Positions 17,534-25,619 of a stretch of DNA of 46,228 nt are shown here, piece by piece. The DNA comes from Phycisphaerae bacterium (GTDB lineage: Bacteria > Planctomycetota > Phycisphaerae > Phycisphaerales > UBA1924). Under the pieces are notes generated by a model. It saw nothing but the letters and a program-made list of their open reading frames with translations, was not told the DNA's origin and made no database searches. Location: positions 1-46,228 of the forward strand of contig JAEUIV010000162.1 of assembly GCA_016795005.1 (NCBI GenBank), read 5' to 3'. Position 1 is the first letter of the stretch, and every line of letters begins with the position of its first letter. A program made the position numbers and the translations under genes.

Positions 17534-18708
17534 GGGCGCTGCTCCGCGTTGATGGGGCGCTGCGTCGGCCGGGCGACGACAAGGCGCGCGAGGTCCGACG
17601 CATCCAGGTGCTTGGCGCCGGAAGGGCCGAAGGAGGGATCGATGCCCCCCGCATGCACGACGATGCAGGCGGCGCGATGGGCGAGCGATTGGAGTTGCGG
17701 CGTCGGATCGGTCCGGCGGGGCGAAGCGGCGGTTGGATCAATCCTTGCGAGGGCGGTCATGATCGCCTGGCGTTGCCTGGGGGCGGAACTCGGGGCGATC
17801 AGGAGTTCCGCTTCCGGCGAGGCGAACCCGATCTCGACCCCCGCGGCGATGGCGGCGTCGATCAGGCTGGCGCAGAGGACAATGGCGCGTTCCAGCGGGT
17901 CGTGCTCCACATCCGCGCCTTCCGCGGTCGGGGGCGCGTTGAGGTTGAGCATGATCCACAGGCTTCCGGCGGTGGGGGCGGTCTGTTCGCGGACAACGAG
18001 GCTTCCGACGCGCGCGGTGGCGCGCCAGGAGATGAGCCTGGGGCTGTCACCCGGGACGTAGTTCCGCACGCCATAGAACTCATCACCTCGCCCGAGCGCT
18101 GGTGAAGAGGCCAGCCCCGACTCGGCGCGGGCGAGCAGATTGGAGGTCGCGTCGCGCCGGAGGCGTTCGCTGCGCGGCGCGATGACGAGCGTGGCGCGCG
18201 ACTCAAAGGTGATGCTTTTTCGGATGAGGCCGAATGGGAAGGAGGTGGTGAGGGTGAGGCCGTAGAAGGCCGCGGCGCCGCGTCGGGTCGGGATGACGGT
18301 GACCGGGATCTCGATGGTTTCCCGTGGCGCCAGGTGCATGAGCGCGGCTCGCGGTTCCGGCATGAAGCGTGTCCATGCTGACGCGGCGTGGCGTCGGCCG
18401 CGTCTCCCCGGCTGTTCGGTGATCGAGACGGCGAAAATGGGAAGGAACCTGTTGCGGTTGTGGAGCATGTAGCGGATCGTGAGCGGCGCACCGGCCGTGG
18501 CGGTCGGCGGCAGCATGCGCTCCGCGCGAGCGCCCATCATCATGGCGCCGCTGAGGATGCCGGAGGCGACGCCCGCGCCGATGGCGATGGCGAAGGCGAG
18601 GAAGAGCAGGTTGTTCTGGCTGTTGCTGGCGCCGATGGCGATGAGCAGGGTGACGAGGATGTAGAGCATCCCCGGCAGGCCGAAGTGATATCGCCTTCGA
18701 ACCGTCAT
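17530..18708 (-). CDS. DUF58 domain membrane protein
   Basis: A 392-residue protein with two N-terminal TM helices (about 10-60) and a cytoplasmic part containing the DUF58 signature FYGVRNYVPGDSPRLISWRA near residues 205-230, where the Asp-x-x-x-x-Ile-x-Trp pattern is conserved. The C-terminal region is VWA-like. DUF58 proteins act with MoxR ATPases and TgpA-type transglutaminases in envelope functions that are poorly defined. Its stop overlaps the TgpA start by 4 bp. Although it may also be transcribed from scpB, TACAGT lies 6 nt before its ATG and there is no Shine-Dalgarno, suggesting its own leaderless promoter. Confidence 0.92.
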   Translation of the reverse strand: MTVRRRYHFGLPGMLYILVTLLIAIGASNSQNNLLFLAFAIAIGAGVASGILSGAMMMGARAERMLPPTATAGAPLTIRYMLHNRNRFLPIFAVSITEQPGRRGRRHAASAWTRFMPEPRAALMHLAPRETIEIPVTVIPTRRGAAAFYGLTLTTSFPFGLIRKSITFESRATLVIAPRSERLRRDATSNLLARAESGLASSPALGRGDEFYGVRNYVPGDSPRLISWRATARVGSLVVREQTAPTAGSLWIMLNLNAPPTAEGADVEHDPLERAIVLCASLIDAAIAAGVEIGFASPEAELLIAPSSAPRQRQAIMTALARIDPTAASPRRTDPTPQLQSLAHRAACIVVHAGGIDPSFGPSGAKHLDASDLARLVVARPTQRPINAEQRP

Positions 18709-18714
18709 GGCTCA

Positions 18715-18720
18715 ACTGTA
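18715..18720 (-). promoter_or_regulatory. -10 element for leaderless DUF58 gene
   Basis: Minus-strand TACAGT is followed by 6 nt (TGAGCC) and the ATG. It lies in the 36-bp gap after the lipoprotein gene. Confidence 0.45.
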
Positions 18721-18744
18721 CGCGGCGGCGCCGGTCGCGGATTC

Positions 18745-19200
18745 CTACTTGAATCGCTCGATCTGTTCCTGGGCGGAAGGCTCCTCGTCGTAGGCTCCCG
18801 CGGCGTCGCGTCCGGGCGTCATGACGATGAGGATGCTTTTTCCCTTGCTCGGCAGCATGAAGACCCCTTCGGCGGACTTGAAGCCTCGGCGTCGGGCGAG
18901 CAGGCCGCACTCGAGTTCGAGCACGCCGGCGCCGAACTCATCGACGGGGAGTGTGAAGGTGCCGTCGTCGTCGCTGGTCTCTTCCGCGATGACCCGGCGG
19001 TTGATGCGTCCCGGGTCCAGTTGGAGTTTGAGGAGGGCGCCCGCCACGCCGTTGTTCTCGTGGAGGCGGTGGTCGTCCTGATCGACGACGGTGATGTACG
19101 ACGATTCGCCCACGACGACTCGTCCGCGCATGGTGTGCGGGCCGCAGGCGGTCGTGAGGAGAGCCATGGCGGCGAGGGAAGGCAGGAGCCGCGTATTCAC
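18745..19200 (-). CDS. lipoprotein with carboxypeptidase-regulatory-like beta domain
   Basis: A 151-residue exported lipoprotein: signal with lipobox LTTAC (Cys19), then one beta-sandwich domain. The pattern NNGVAGALLKLQLDPG followed by SDDDGTFTLPV is that of a carboxypeptidase-regulatory-like (transthyretin-like) domain, which usually aids adhesion or stability. The function is otherwise unknown. Its ATG overlaps the scpB stop as ATGA, so it is coupled to scpB. The DUF58 gene follows after 36 bp. Confidence 0.75.
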   Translation of the reverse strand: MNTRLLPSLAAMALLTTACGPHTMRGRVVVGESSYITVVDQDDHRLHENNGVAGALLKLQLDPGRINRRVIAEETSDDDGTFTLPVDEFGAGVLELECGLLARRRGFKSAEGVFMLPSKGKSILIVMTPGRDAAGAYDEEPSAQEQIERFK

Positions 19201-19847
19201 GACGTGGCTCCTTCCTCGGTTGTCTTCTGGGCGGGCTTTTTCTCGATGTGAGCGGTGACGGGTGGCGCAAAGTCCTGATGGTTCGGGAGGTCCTTGATGG
19301 ACGCCAGGCCGAACGATTCGAGGAATCGCCTGGTTGTGCCGTAGAGCATGGGTCGCCCGAGTTCCTCGGCGCGGCCGACGATGTCGATGAGCCGTTTTTC
19401 AAGGATGGATCGGAGGACCTCGCCGCAGGCGACGCCGCGGATGGCTTCAAGGTCGGCGCGTGTGATGGGCTGTCGGTAGGCGATGATCGCGAGTGTTTCG
19501 AGCGCGGCGCGTGAGAGCGATTGCTGTTCCTTGAGGCCGTGCAACGAGGCGAGCACTCCGCCGAACTCGGGTCGCGCCATGGCGCGGAACCCGCCGGCGA
19601 CCTGCTCGATACGGAAGGCCCGGTTGGATTCATCGTAGGCCTTGTTCAGCGATTCGATGGCGTTGCGCACCGAGGTCGCGGCGGCGGGATCGCTCTCCAG
19701 GCCGAGGGCCTGCGCGATCTTTCCAAGGCTCATGGGGCGGTCGATCGAGAGCAGCACGGCTTCGACCGCGCCCGCGAGTTTTTCCGGCGCGATCGGCTCG
19801 GGGGCTGGGCGTCTGGACTTGCCGGGAACGGTGGCGGTGTCTGACAT
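19197..19847 (-). CDS. scpB: segregation and condensation protein B
   Basis: A 216-residue ScpB, the winged-helix kleisin partner of the SMC-ScpAB complex that organises chromosomes for segregation. Two winged-helix units are visible: AGAVEAVLLSIDRPMSLGKI near the N-terminus and LETLAIIAYRQPITRADLEA with IRGV (about residues 105-130), followed by LGRPMLYGTT. The N-terminal 25 and C-terminal 25 residues are charged tails. scpA is not adjacent, which is less usual. Instead scpB heads a unit with a lipoprotein, DUF58 and TgpA. I chose the ATG at 19847 because TACCAT precedes it by 6 nt. An in-frame start at 19964 would overlap the divergent methyltransferase gene. Confidence 0.93.
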   Translation of the reverse strand: MSDTATVPGKSRRPAPEPIAPEKLAGAVEAVLLSIDRPMSLGKIAQALGLESDPAAATSVRNAIESLNKAYDESNRAFRIEQVAGGFRAMARPEFGGVLASLHGLKEQQSLSRAALETLAIIAYRQPITRADLEAIRGVACGEVLRSILEKRLIDIVGRAEELGRPMLYGTTRRFLESFGLASIKDLPNHQDFAPPVTAHIEKKPAQKTTEEGATS

Positions 19848-19853
19848 GCCGAG

Positions 19854-19859
19854 ATGGTA
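19854..19859 (-). promoter_or_regulatory. -10 element for leaderless scpB
   Basis: Minus-strand TACCAT is followed by 6 nt (CTCGGC) and the scpB ATG. No Shine-Dalgarno is present. Confidence 0.5.
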
Positions 19860-19921
19860 GCGGGCGGCGCGCCGGCTCTCTTGCGTGGCATGGAATGGTC
19901 CGATCGCGGTGTGAAAACTCG

Positions 19922-19927
19922 TACACT
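19922..19927 (+). promoter_or_regulatory. -10 element for leaderless DNA methyltransferase gene
   Basis: TACACT is followed by 6 nt (TCCGGG) and a GTG at 19934. This argues that GTG 19934, not the ATG at 19895, is the start. Confidence 0.45.
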
Positions 19928-19933
19928 TCCGGG

Positions 19934-20725
19934 GTGACTGTTGTCGCTCCCCGCGCCGGATCATGCGATGTTCGTCGTGCTGACTGGCTCGACGGCGTAT
20001 GTTCGCTTGCGCCGGGATCGGTCGATCTTGTGTACGTCGATCCGCCGTTCAACACGGGGGAGACGCAGCGTGATCGGGCGGGCGAGTTCGAGGACCGCTG
20101 GAGCGGGATGAGCGAGTACATCGGGTGGCTCCGCGAGCGGCTGTCGGCGACGCTTCCCGCGCTTCGGCGGTCGGCAAATGTGCTGCTGCATGTTGACTGG
20201 CGCACGAGCCATCACGTTCGACTGCTGCTCGACGAGTTGGTCGGGCCGGATCGGTTCATCAATCACCTTGTCTGGTCGTACGGCCTTGGCGGCTCGACGC
20301 CGCGGCGCTTCGCCCGGAAGCACGATGACATCCTGTTCTACTGCGTCGACCCGGAGCGTTACTGGTTCGAGGCGCCGATGGTGCCCGCAACGAGCCAGCG
20401 GATGAAGGGGATGATGAAGAAGGCGACGGATGTGCTGAACATTCCGTCGATCAACAACATGTCCTTCGAGCGTGTCGGGTGGCCGACGCAGAAGCCCCTG
20501 GCGCTGCTTGAGCTGCTGGTACGCGCGTGCTGCCCGCCGGGCGGGACGGTGCTTGATCCCTGTTGCGGCAGCGGGACGACTCTTGCGGCGGCGCTGCGGA
20601 CGGGTCGGCGCGGCGTCGGCTTTGATGTTTCGACCGAGGCGATCGGTGTGGCGCGGAGGCGGCTGGCGACGATCAGGGATGGACGTGGCCGCAGTCGGAA
20701 CCCCAGTTCGCCAACACCGTTGTGA
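19934..20725 (+). CDS. orphan beta-class DNA methyltransferase (N6-adenine or N4-cytosine)
   Basis: A 263-residue amino-methyltransferase. Motif IV VYVDPPFNTG is near residue 30, motif X WPTQKPLALLELL at about 180, and the SAM-binding motif I DPCCGSGTT at about 205. The order IV-X-I is the beta class, which includes CcrM and HinfI methylases. There is no large target-recognition insert and no CcrM-type C-terminal domain. No restriction endonuclease gene is nearby, so it is probably a solitary, possibly regulatory, methylase; the specificity cannot be read from sequence. Its 3' end overlaps the convergent secreted-protein gene by 53 bp. An ATG start at 19895 is possible. Confidence 0.9.
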   Translation: MTVVAPRAGSCDVRRADWLDGVCSLAPGSVDLVYVDPPFNTGETQRDRAGEFEDRWSGMSEYIGWLRERLSATLPALRRSANVLLHVDWRTSHHVRLLLDELVGPDRFINHLVWSYGLGGSTPRRFARKHDDILFYCVDPERYWFEAPMVPATSQRMKGMMKKATDVLNIPSINNMSFERVGWPTQKPLALLELLVRACCPPGGTVLDPCCGSGTTLAAALRTGRRGVGFDVSTEAIGVARRRLATIRDGRGRSRNPSSPTPL

Positions 20726-21314
20726 TCGCGGTGAAGTCGTACGGGTTGCCCCAGTTCGCGAGCACCTGGGTGATGTCCACGAAGTTCACGGCGTCATCGC
20801 CGGAGAAGTCGCCGTCGCAGGGGGGCGGGAGGGTGGTGAAGGTCATCTGGAACACCTCGCTGTCGGCGTTCAGCCCGGCAAGGTCGCGGAAGAATCCGGT
20901 GAGGGCGATGGTCTCGCCCGCATGGTGATGCTGGATGGTCCACACCGGATGGGAGTGGAAGTAAGGAGCGCCGAGCGGGAAGTAATCCCCCGGGATCATC
21001 GGGGTGAGGCCGTTGTACATGGTGATGCCGTGCCCGGCGTTGACGAGCACGAAAACGATGTTGCTCGCCGGCGGCAGCACAAAGAGGCCCTCCTCCGGCT
21101 CGTCGGCGGTCGGGGTCGTCAGCCCGGCGGGCGCCCCGGAGATGCCGTCGAACCCCGCGAAGTCCTGATCGAGGAGGAGGGGTTGGATGATGTCGAGGCG
21201 GGCTTTGAGGTTGCCGGCGCCGTCCGTGCCGCAGAGGATCTCGTCGTGAGCGGTCGCCGGCGCGATCAATGCCAGTGTGAGGGTGGTTGCAAACGAGATG
21301 GATTGAAGTCTCAT
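20673..21314 (-). CDS. small secreted protein with C-terminal dockerin-like VLANWG tag
   Basis: A 213-residue exported protein: signal peptide residues 1-22 (cut near ATAHD), then a His-rich beta domain (FHSHPVWTIQHHHAGETI) of unknown function, possibly metal-binding. The C-terminal 45 residues start CDGDFSGDDAVNFVDITQ and contain two copies of the motif VLANWG, ending SDC. This is the dockerin-type, Cys-ended tail frequent on Phycisphaerae secreted proteins. A good AAGGAG Shine-Dalgarno precedes the ATG, and a GC-rich hairpin lies in the leader. It overlaps the convergent methyltransferase gene by 53 bp. Confidence 0.85.
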   Translation of the reverse strand: MRLQSISFATTLTLALIAPATAHDEILCGTDGAGNLKARLDIIQPLLLDQDFAGFDGISGAPAGLTTPTADEPEEGLFVLPPASNIVFVLVNAGHGITMYNGLTPMIPGDYFPLGAPYFHSHPVWTIQHHHAGETIALTGFFRDLAGLNADSEVFQMTFTTLPPPCDGDFSGDDAVNFVDITQVLANWGNPYDFTAITTVLANWGSDCGHVHP

Positions 21315-21335
21315 CGAGGCTCTCCTTCTGCTGAT

Positions 21336-21361
21336 GGGGCGCGCACCGTCAGCGGCGCCCC
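21336..21361 (-). repeat. leader hairpin of the secreted VLANWG protein gene
   Basis: A 7-bp inverted repeat GGGGCGC / GCGCCCC with a 12-nt loop lies 22-47 bp upstream of the secreted-protein ATG. It could affect translation or mRNA stability; its role is unknown. Confidence 0.4.
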
Positions 21362-21494
21362 AAGGTGTATGTCGAAAGTCAGGCGCGGGAATGCCGTCCG
21401 TGATTTAATTGTGCTGGCCGCATCCCGAACGGACCCCGGATGCAAGTCATCGAGTCGATTCCACATGCCGACGCGAGTCTGATTTGGAAGACCC

Positions 21495-21500
21495 TACCAT
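21495..21500 (+). promoter_or_regulatory. -10 element for leaderless aldehyde dehydrogenase gene
   Basis: TACCAT is followed by 7 nt (GCCCCCC) and the ATG at 21508. It overlaps an alternative upstream ATG at 21499. Confidence 0.45.
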
Positions 21501-21507
21501 GCCCCCC

Positions 21508-23085
21508 ATGAACTCCGAGACGATTCTTCAGCGGCTGGGCCTTCTTGACGATCCTCGCGTCGTCCCTTTGTCCAAGCTTCCCGGCGGCGGGGCGGGCGAT
21601 CCCCCGGCGGGTGTGGCGGTGTCTTTCAATCCTTCGACGGGGAAGGCGATCGCGGGTGTGCGGCTGGACACTCGCGCGTCGTATGACGCGGCGGTGGCGC
21701 GGAGCGAGGCGGCGTTCCGGCAGTGGCGGCTTGTGCCGGCCCCGCTTCGCGGTGAGATCATCCGGCGGATCGGCAACGAGTTCCGGCGTCAGAAGGATGA
21801 CCTGGGCGCGCTGGTTTCGCTCGAGATGGGGAAGATCCTCGCGGAAGGCAAGGGCGAGGTGCAGGAATGCGTGGATATCGCGGACTTCGCGGTGGGGCTG
21901 TCGCGGCAGTGCTACGGGCTGACGATGCCCAGTGAGCGGCCCAAGCACCGGATGATGGAGCAGTGGCATCCGCTGGGTCCGATCGGCGTGATCTCGGCGT
22001 TCAACTTTCCGATCGCGGTGTGGGCCTGGAACGCCATGGTGGCCGGGGTGTGCGGCGATACGGTTGTGTGGAAGCCAAGCCTCCTCACGCCGCTGGTTGC
22101 GATTGCGGGGACGCGGGTGGCGCACAAGGTGATGCGTGAACAGGAGATTTTTCGGGGCGGCCCGGGCTATGACCCGACGGACGTGTTCCCGCTCGTGATG
22201 GGGACCGATGCGGAGGTGGGGGAGGCGATGATCGCGGATCATCGGCTGCCGCTCATCAGCGCGACCGGCTCGACGCGGATGGGGAAGCGCGTGGGGCAGG
22301 TGGTCGCGGGTCGGCTCGGCCGGGCGCTGCTCGAACTCGGCGGGAACAACGCGATCATTGTCACCCCGGACGCGGACATGGAACTGGTGGTGCGAGCGGT
22401 GGTGTTCGGCGCGGTCGGCACAGCCGGTCAGCGTTGCACGACGACCCGTCGGCTGATCTGCGTGCGCGGAGTGAAGGAGCAGATCCTGCCGCGGCTGGTG
22501 AAGTCGTATGGGGCGGTGAAGATCGGCGATCCGCTCGAAGAGGGGACGCTGATGGGTCCGCTGATCAACGAGCACGCGGTCGCCGGCATGGTGAGGGCGA
22601 TCGAGCGGGCGCAGGCGGAGGGGTGCAAGGTGTTGTGCGGCGGGCTGGCGGGGATCGGGCGATTCAAGGACGCCCCCGGCCATTACGTGGAGCCGACGAT
22701 CATCGAAGTGCCCGCGGGGAAGGCGCCGTCGATCACGTGCGAAGAGACGTTTGCACCGATCATGTACGTGTTCGAGGTGAACGACCTGGATGAGGCGCTG
22801 GCGCTCCAGAACGCCGTGCCCCAGGGATTGTCGAGCGCGATCTTCACGGACAGCGTGCGTTCGGCGGAGAAGTTCCTGTCCGCGGCCGGATCGGACTGCG
22901 GCATCGCCAACGTGAATCTCGGGACGAGCGGCGCGGAGATCGGCGGCGCGTTCGGCGGCGAGAAGGAAACCGGCGGCGGCCGCGAGTCCGGTTCGGACTC
23001 GTGGAAGGTCTACATGCGCCGGCAGACCAACACCATCAACTTCGGGGCGGATCTTCCGCTGGCGCAGGGGATCCGTTTCGAGTAG
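21508..23085 (+). CDS. ALDH7-family aldehyde dehydrogenase (alpha-aminoadipic semialdehyde dehydrogenase type)
   Basis: A 525-residue NAD-dependent aldehyde dehydrogenase. The general base is Glu276 in LLELGGNN and the nucleophile is Cys310 in GQRCTTT. The ending GGEKETGGGRESGSDSW with the MRRQTN motif is diagnostic of the ALDH7 branch, whose members oxidise alpha-aminoadipic semialdehyde in lysine breakdown and also act on betaine aldehyde. No other lysine-catabolism gene is in the window, so the substrate here is inferred. The start at 21508 is chosen over 21499 because TACCAT overlaps 21499 and sits 7 nt from 21508. Either is possible. Confidence 0.92.
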   Translation: MNSETILQRLGLLDDPRVVPLSKLPGGGAGDPPAGVAVSFNPSTGKAIAGVRLDTRASYDAAVARSEAAFRQWRLVPAPLRGEIIRRIGNEFRRQKDDLGALVSLEMGKILAEGKGEVQECVDIADFAVGLSRQCYGLTMPSERPKHRMMEQWHPLGPIGVISAFNFPIAVWAWNAMVAGVCGDTVVWKPSLLTPLVAIAGTRVAHKVMREQEIFRGGPGYDPTDVFPLVMGTDAEVGEAMIADHRLPLISATGSTRMGKRVGQVVAGRLGRALLELGGNNAIIVTPDADMELVVRAVVFGAVGTAGQRCTTTRRLICVRGVKEQILPRLVKSYGAVKIGDPLEEGTLMGPLINEHAVAGMVRAIERAQAEGCKVLCGGLAGIGRFKDAPGHYVEPTIIEVPAGKAPSITCEETFAPIMYVFEVNDLDEALALQNAVPQGLSSAIFTDSVRSAEKFLSAAGSDCGIANVNLGTSGAEIGGAFGGEKETGGGRESGSDSWKVYMRRQTNTINFGADLPLAQGIRFE

Positions 23086-23109
23086 TCCGTCCGGGGGCTT
23101 GCACTCGTC

Positions 23110-23514
23110 ATGACCACCCTCGCCGTCGTCCTGCTGGTCGTGGTGATGCTCGCGACCGATTTTTTCATCATCGGCGCGCTCTTTTCAAGTCTGCGCGCGA
23201 CGATGTGGAAGCCACTCTCGGACGCGTATCCGCCTGTTCCGGCGAAGAGCGACGCGGTCCGGCGCGAGTTTCAATCGATCCAGATGGGGCTGTTCAATCT
23301 TGGCATGTGCGTCCACCTGGCGGTTGATTCGGAGCACCTGCACATCGAACCCGCGGCGATGCTGCGCTTTTTCCGGATGACCGGGATGAGCGTGCCCTGG
23401 TCGGAGGCGCGGGTGGTCAGGCGCTCGCGGGGGAACAAGTGGATCACGCTCCGCATCCGCAAGGTCGAGATCAAGGGGCCGGGATGGGCGTTCGGACTTG
23501 CGGAGCCTTCATGA
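23110..23514 (+). CDS. single-TM protein of unknown function
   Basis: A 134-residue protein with one N-terminal TM helix (residues 3-27) and a small cytoplasmic or periplasmic domain containing Arg/Lys-rich strands (ARVVRRSRGNKWITLRI). I do not recognise the family. It starts 24 bp after the ALDH7 gene and probably shares its transcript. Its stop is 2 bp from the convergent glycogen debranching enzyme. Confidence 0.7.
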   Translation: MTTLAVVLLVVVMLATDFFIIGALFSSLRATMWKPLSDAYPPVPAKSDAVRREFQSIQMGLFNLGMCVHLAVDSEHLHIEPAAMLRFFRMTGMSVPWSEARVVRRSRGNKWITLRIRKVEIKGPGWAFGLAEPS

Positions 23515-23516
23515 CT

Positions 23517-25619
23517 TCAGCCGAGGATGAGCGCGCCGACCCGGAGGACTTCCGCGACGCTCCACGCCTGGGCGAGGCATCCCTGCGGTCGGCGGGGCGG
23601 CTCGGCGTCGTAGACCTCGGCGATCTGGCCGAGACATCCCTCGCGAAGGAAATCGAGGAGGGGCTGCAGGGCTGCGCGGGCCTCGGCCCGTGCGCGGGCC
23701 GAGAATCCATCGGCGCGGAGCAGCGCCTCGGCATACGGCCCGATGAGCCAGGGCCAGACGGTTCCGTTGTGGTACGCGCGATCACGGCTTGTCATGTCAC
23801 CCTCAAACCTCGGGCAATAACCCGGGTCGTTCGGCGCGAGGGTTCGCAGTCCGCGGTCGGTCAGCAGGCTTCGCCGCACGCAATCCACGACGGCCCGGCG
23901 TTGGGACTGATCGAGAGGAGAGAACTCGAGGCTCGCGGCAAAGATCTGATTCGGTCGGACCTGCGGCGTGGGCGTCCATTCTCCCGCGGCGTTGCGCTGC
24001 AGGCAATCGTTGAGGCGGCTTTCGCGCGCGTGCCAGAACTTCAAGCGGAATGATTCGGCGGCGCGTGAGGCGAGGGCCGAGTAGCGAGCGGCGCGGGCCG
24101 GGTCGGAATGTTCGATCAGTTCGGCGATCGACCGCAGCCCGTGATGCCAGAGGGCGTTCACTTCGACCGGCTTTCCGTGGCGCGGCGTGAAGACGACGCC
24201 GTCGCGCTTGGCGTCCATCCAGGTGAGTTGAGTGGTCGGGTCGCCGGATTCGATCAGCCCGTCGTCGGGGTCCATGCGGATGCCAAAGTGTGTGCCGGCT
24301 TCGTGTCGCTCGATGATCTGGTGGCACGCCGGGAGCAGGGAGGCTTCGAGTCCGCGGCGGTCGCCCGAGGCGTTCAGGTACTCGCGGCAGGCGTGGAGAA
24401 ACCAGAGCGAGGCGTCGGCGGTGTTGTATTGGGGCGGTCCGCCGTAGTCATCAAAGACGTTGGGGATGAGGCCGTCCTTCGCGTGATGAGCGAAGGCCTT
24501 CAGGGTGTAGAAGGCTTCGGCGAACCGGCCGGTGGACAACAGGAGTCCCGGCAGGGCGATCATCGTGTCTCGCCCCCAATCGGAGAACCATGGGTAGCCC
24601 GCGAGCACGGTGGTCAGTTGAACGCCGTCCACCGTGCGCTGGACCAGGAAGTCGTCCGCGGCGTCGATCAGCGGCAGGAGTGGTTCGAGGGCCGGCTTCC
24701 CGTCGGCGAACGCGCGGCGGATGTTCGCTCGATGCCGTCGGCGCTCACCGTCGCGCACGAGCAAGGCGTCGGCTTTTTCCGGCGCGAGGGCCGCGACGAT
24801 CTCGAAGCGTTGCCAGCCGGCCGGGTCGGCTTCGGGGAGTTGAATGTCGAGCGTGCCGGGGTTGAAGAGGTGTTCGACGGCTTCCTGGTGGCGTTCGCGC
24901 TCGAGTTCGAGCAGCACGTCTCGCGTCCAGGACGGGGCGGCGGTCGCCACGGCGTGATCGCAGCGGAGTTCGAGGTTGTGTCCCCCGGTGGCGACGGTCA
25001 TGGTTCCGCCGCGGACATTCACGGTGAGTCGCGACGTGTCGGTGTTCGTGTTCACGGCATGAAAATCGCGCAGGGTGACGCGCGGCTCGACCAGGAGGCG
25101 CAGATTGCGTCCGGCGGGCGAGCGCAACGAATACCGAACGGCGCAGGCGTTGCGCCGCCAGGCGAGGGTGAGTTCCTTGACGAGTTCAACGCCGTGAACG
25201 TTGTAGATCCAACGTGCGGTGAGTGGTTCCTTTTCGAATCGTTCGAGGTAGTCCGGCCCGTGCGGATCGAGGACGCCGCTGACGTATCGCCGGGCGCTGA
25301 GGTAGACGCGGTGCGTTTCCCGACCGCCGGCGTCGGCAAAGATGAGGCATTCATCGAGGCTGGCGAGGCAGGAGAGTCGATCGACGGGTGGTCGCAGGCT
25401 GGCGATGAGCAGGGCATGGTATTTGCGGCGGTTGACGCCCGATGCCGTGCCCATGGCGAAGCCCCCGTTGCCGGTGGTCAGGAGCCATTCGTTGTCCGGT
25501 GAGGGGCGGTTATGTCCGTCGGGCCGTTCGATGACGTATCGGGCGAGCGCCTCGGGAGGGGGAGGAGATGGCGCCTGATGCGTCACGCTGGCGGGCATTA
25601 TCACCGGAGAGTCGGGCAT
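23517..25619 (-). CDS. glycogen debranching enzyme (amylo-alpha-1,6-glucosidase, GH133-like)
   Basis: A 700-residue cytoplasmic enzyme of the archaeal/bacterial GDE type. An N-terminal beta-sandwich domain begins with EWLLTTGNGGFAMGTASG, typical of the family. A linker leads to an (alpha/alpha)6 catalytic domain carrying WFSDWGRDTMIALPGLLL near residue 350 and GTVWPWLIGPYAEALLRA near the end. It should hydrolyse alpha-1,6 branch linkages in glycogen or limit dextrin. No other glycogen gene is nearby. The ATG at 25619 has no clear Shine-Dalgarno; an upstream in-frame extension of 54 residues, rich in Pro/Arg, looks non-coding. Confidence 0.93.
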   Translation of the reverse strand: MPDSPVIMPASVTHQAPSPPPPEALARYVIERPDGHNRPSPDNEWLLTTGNGGFAMGTASGVNRRKYHALLIASLRPPVDRLSCLASLDECLIFADAGGRETHRVYLSARRYVSGVLDPHGPDYLERFEKEPLTARWIYNVHGVELVKELTLAWRRNACAVRYSLRSPAGRNLRLLVEPRVTLRDFHAVNTNTDTSRLTVNVRGGTMTVATGGHNLELRCDHAVATAAPSWTRDVLLELERERHQEAVEHLFNPGTLDIQLPEADPAGWQRFEIVAALAPEKADALLVRDGERRRHRANIRRAFADGKPALEPLLPLIDAADDFLVQRTVDGVQLTTVLAGYPWFSDWGRDTMIALPGLLLSTGRFAEAFYTLKAFAHHAKDGLIPNVFDDYGGPPQYNTADASLWFLHACREYLNASGDRRGLEASLLPACHQIIERHEAGTHFGIRMDPDDGLIESGDPTTQLTWMDAKRDGVVFTPRHGKPVEVNALWHHGLRSIAELIEHSDPARAARYSALASRAAESFRLKFWHARESRLNDCLQRNAAGEWTPTPQVRPNQIFAASLEFSPLDQSQRRAVVDCVRRSLLTDRGLRTLAPNDPGYCPRFEGDMTSRDRAYHNGTVWPWLIGPYAEALLRADGFSARARAEARAALQPLLDFLREGCLGQIAEVYDAEPPRRPQGCLAQAWSVAEVLRVGALILG

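Noticed and set aside
15687-17741. 684-residue frame over the TgpA gene
   Set aside because: Same strand, shifted frame relative to TgpA; low-complexity Arg/Pro/His content and no domain.
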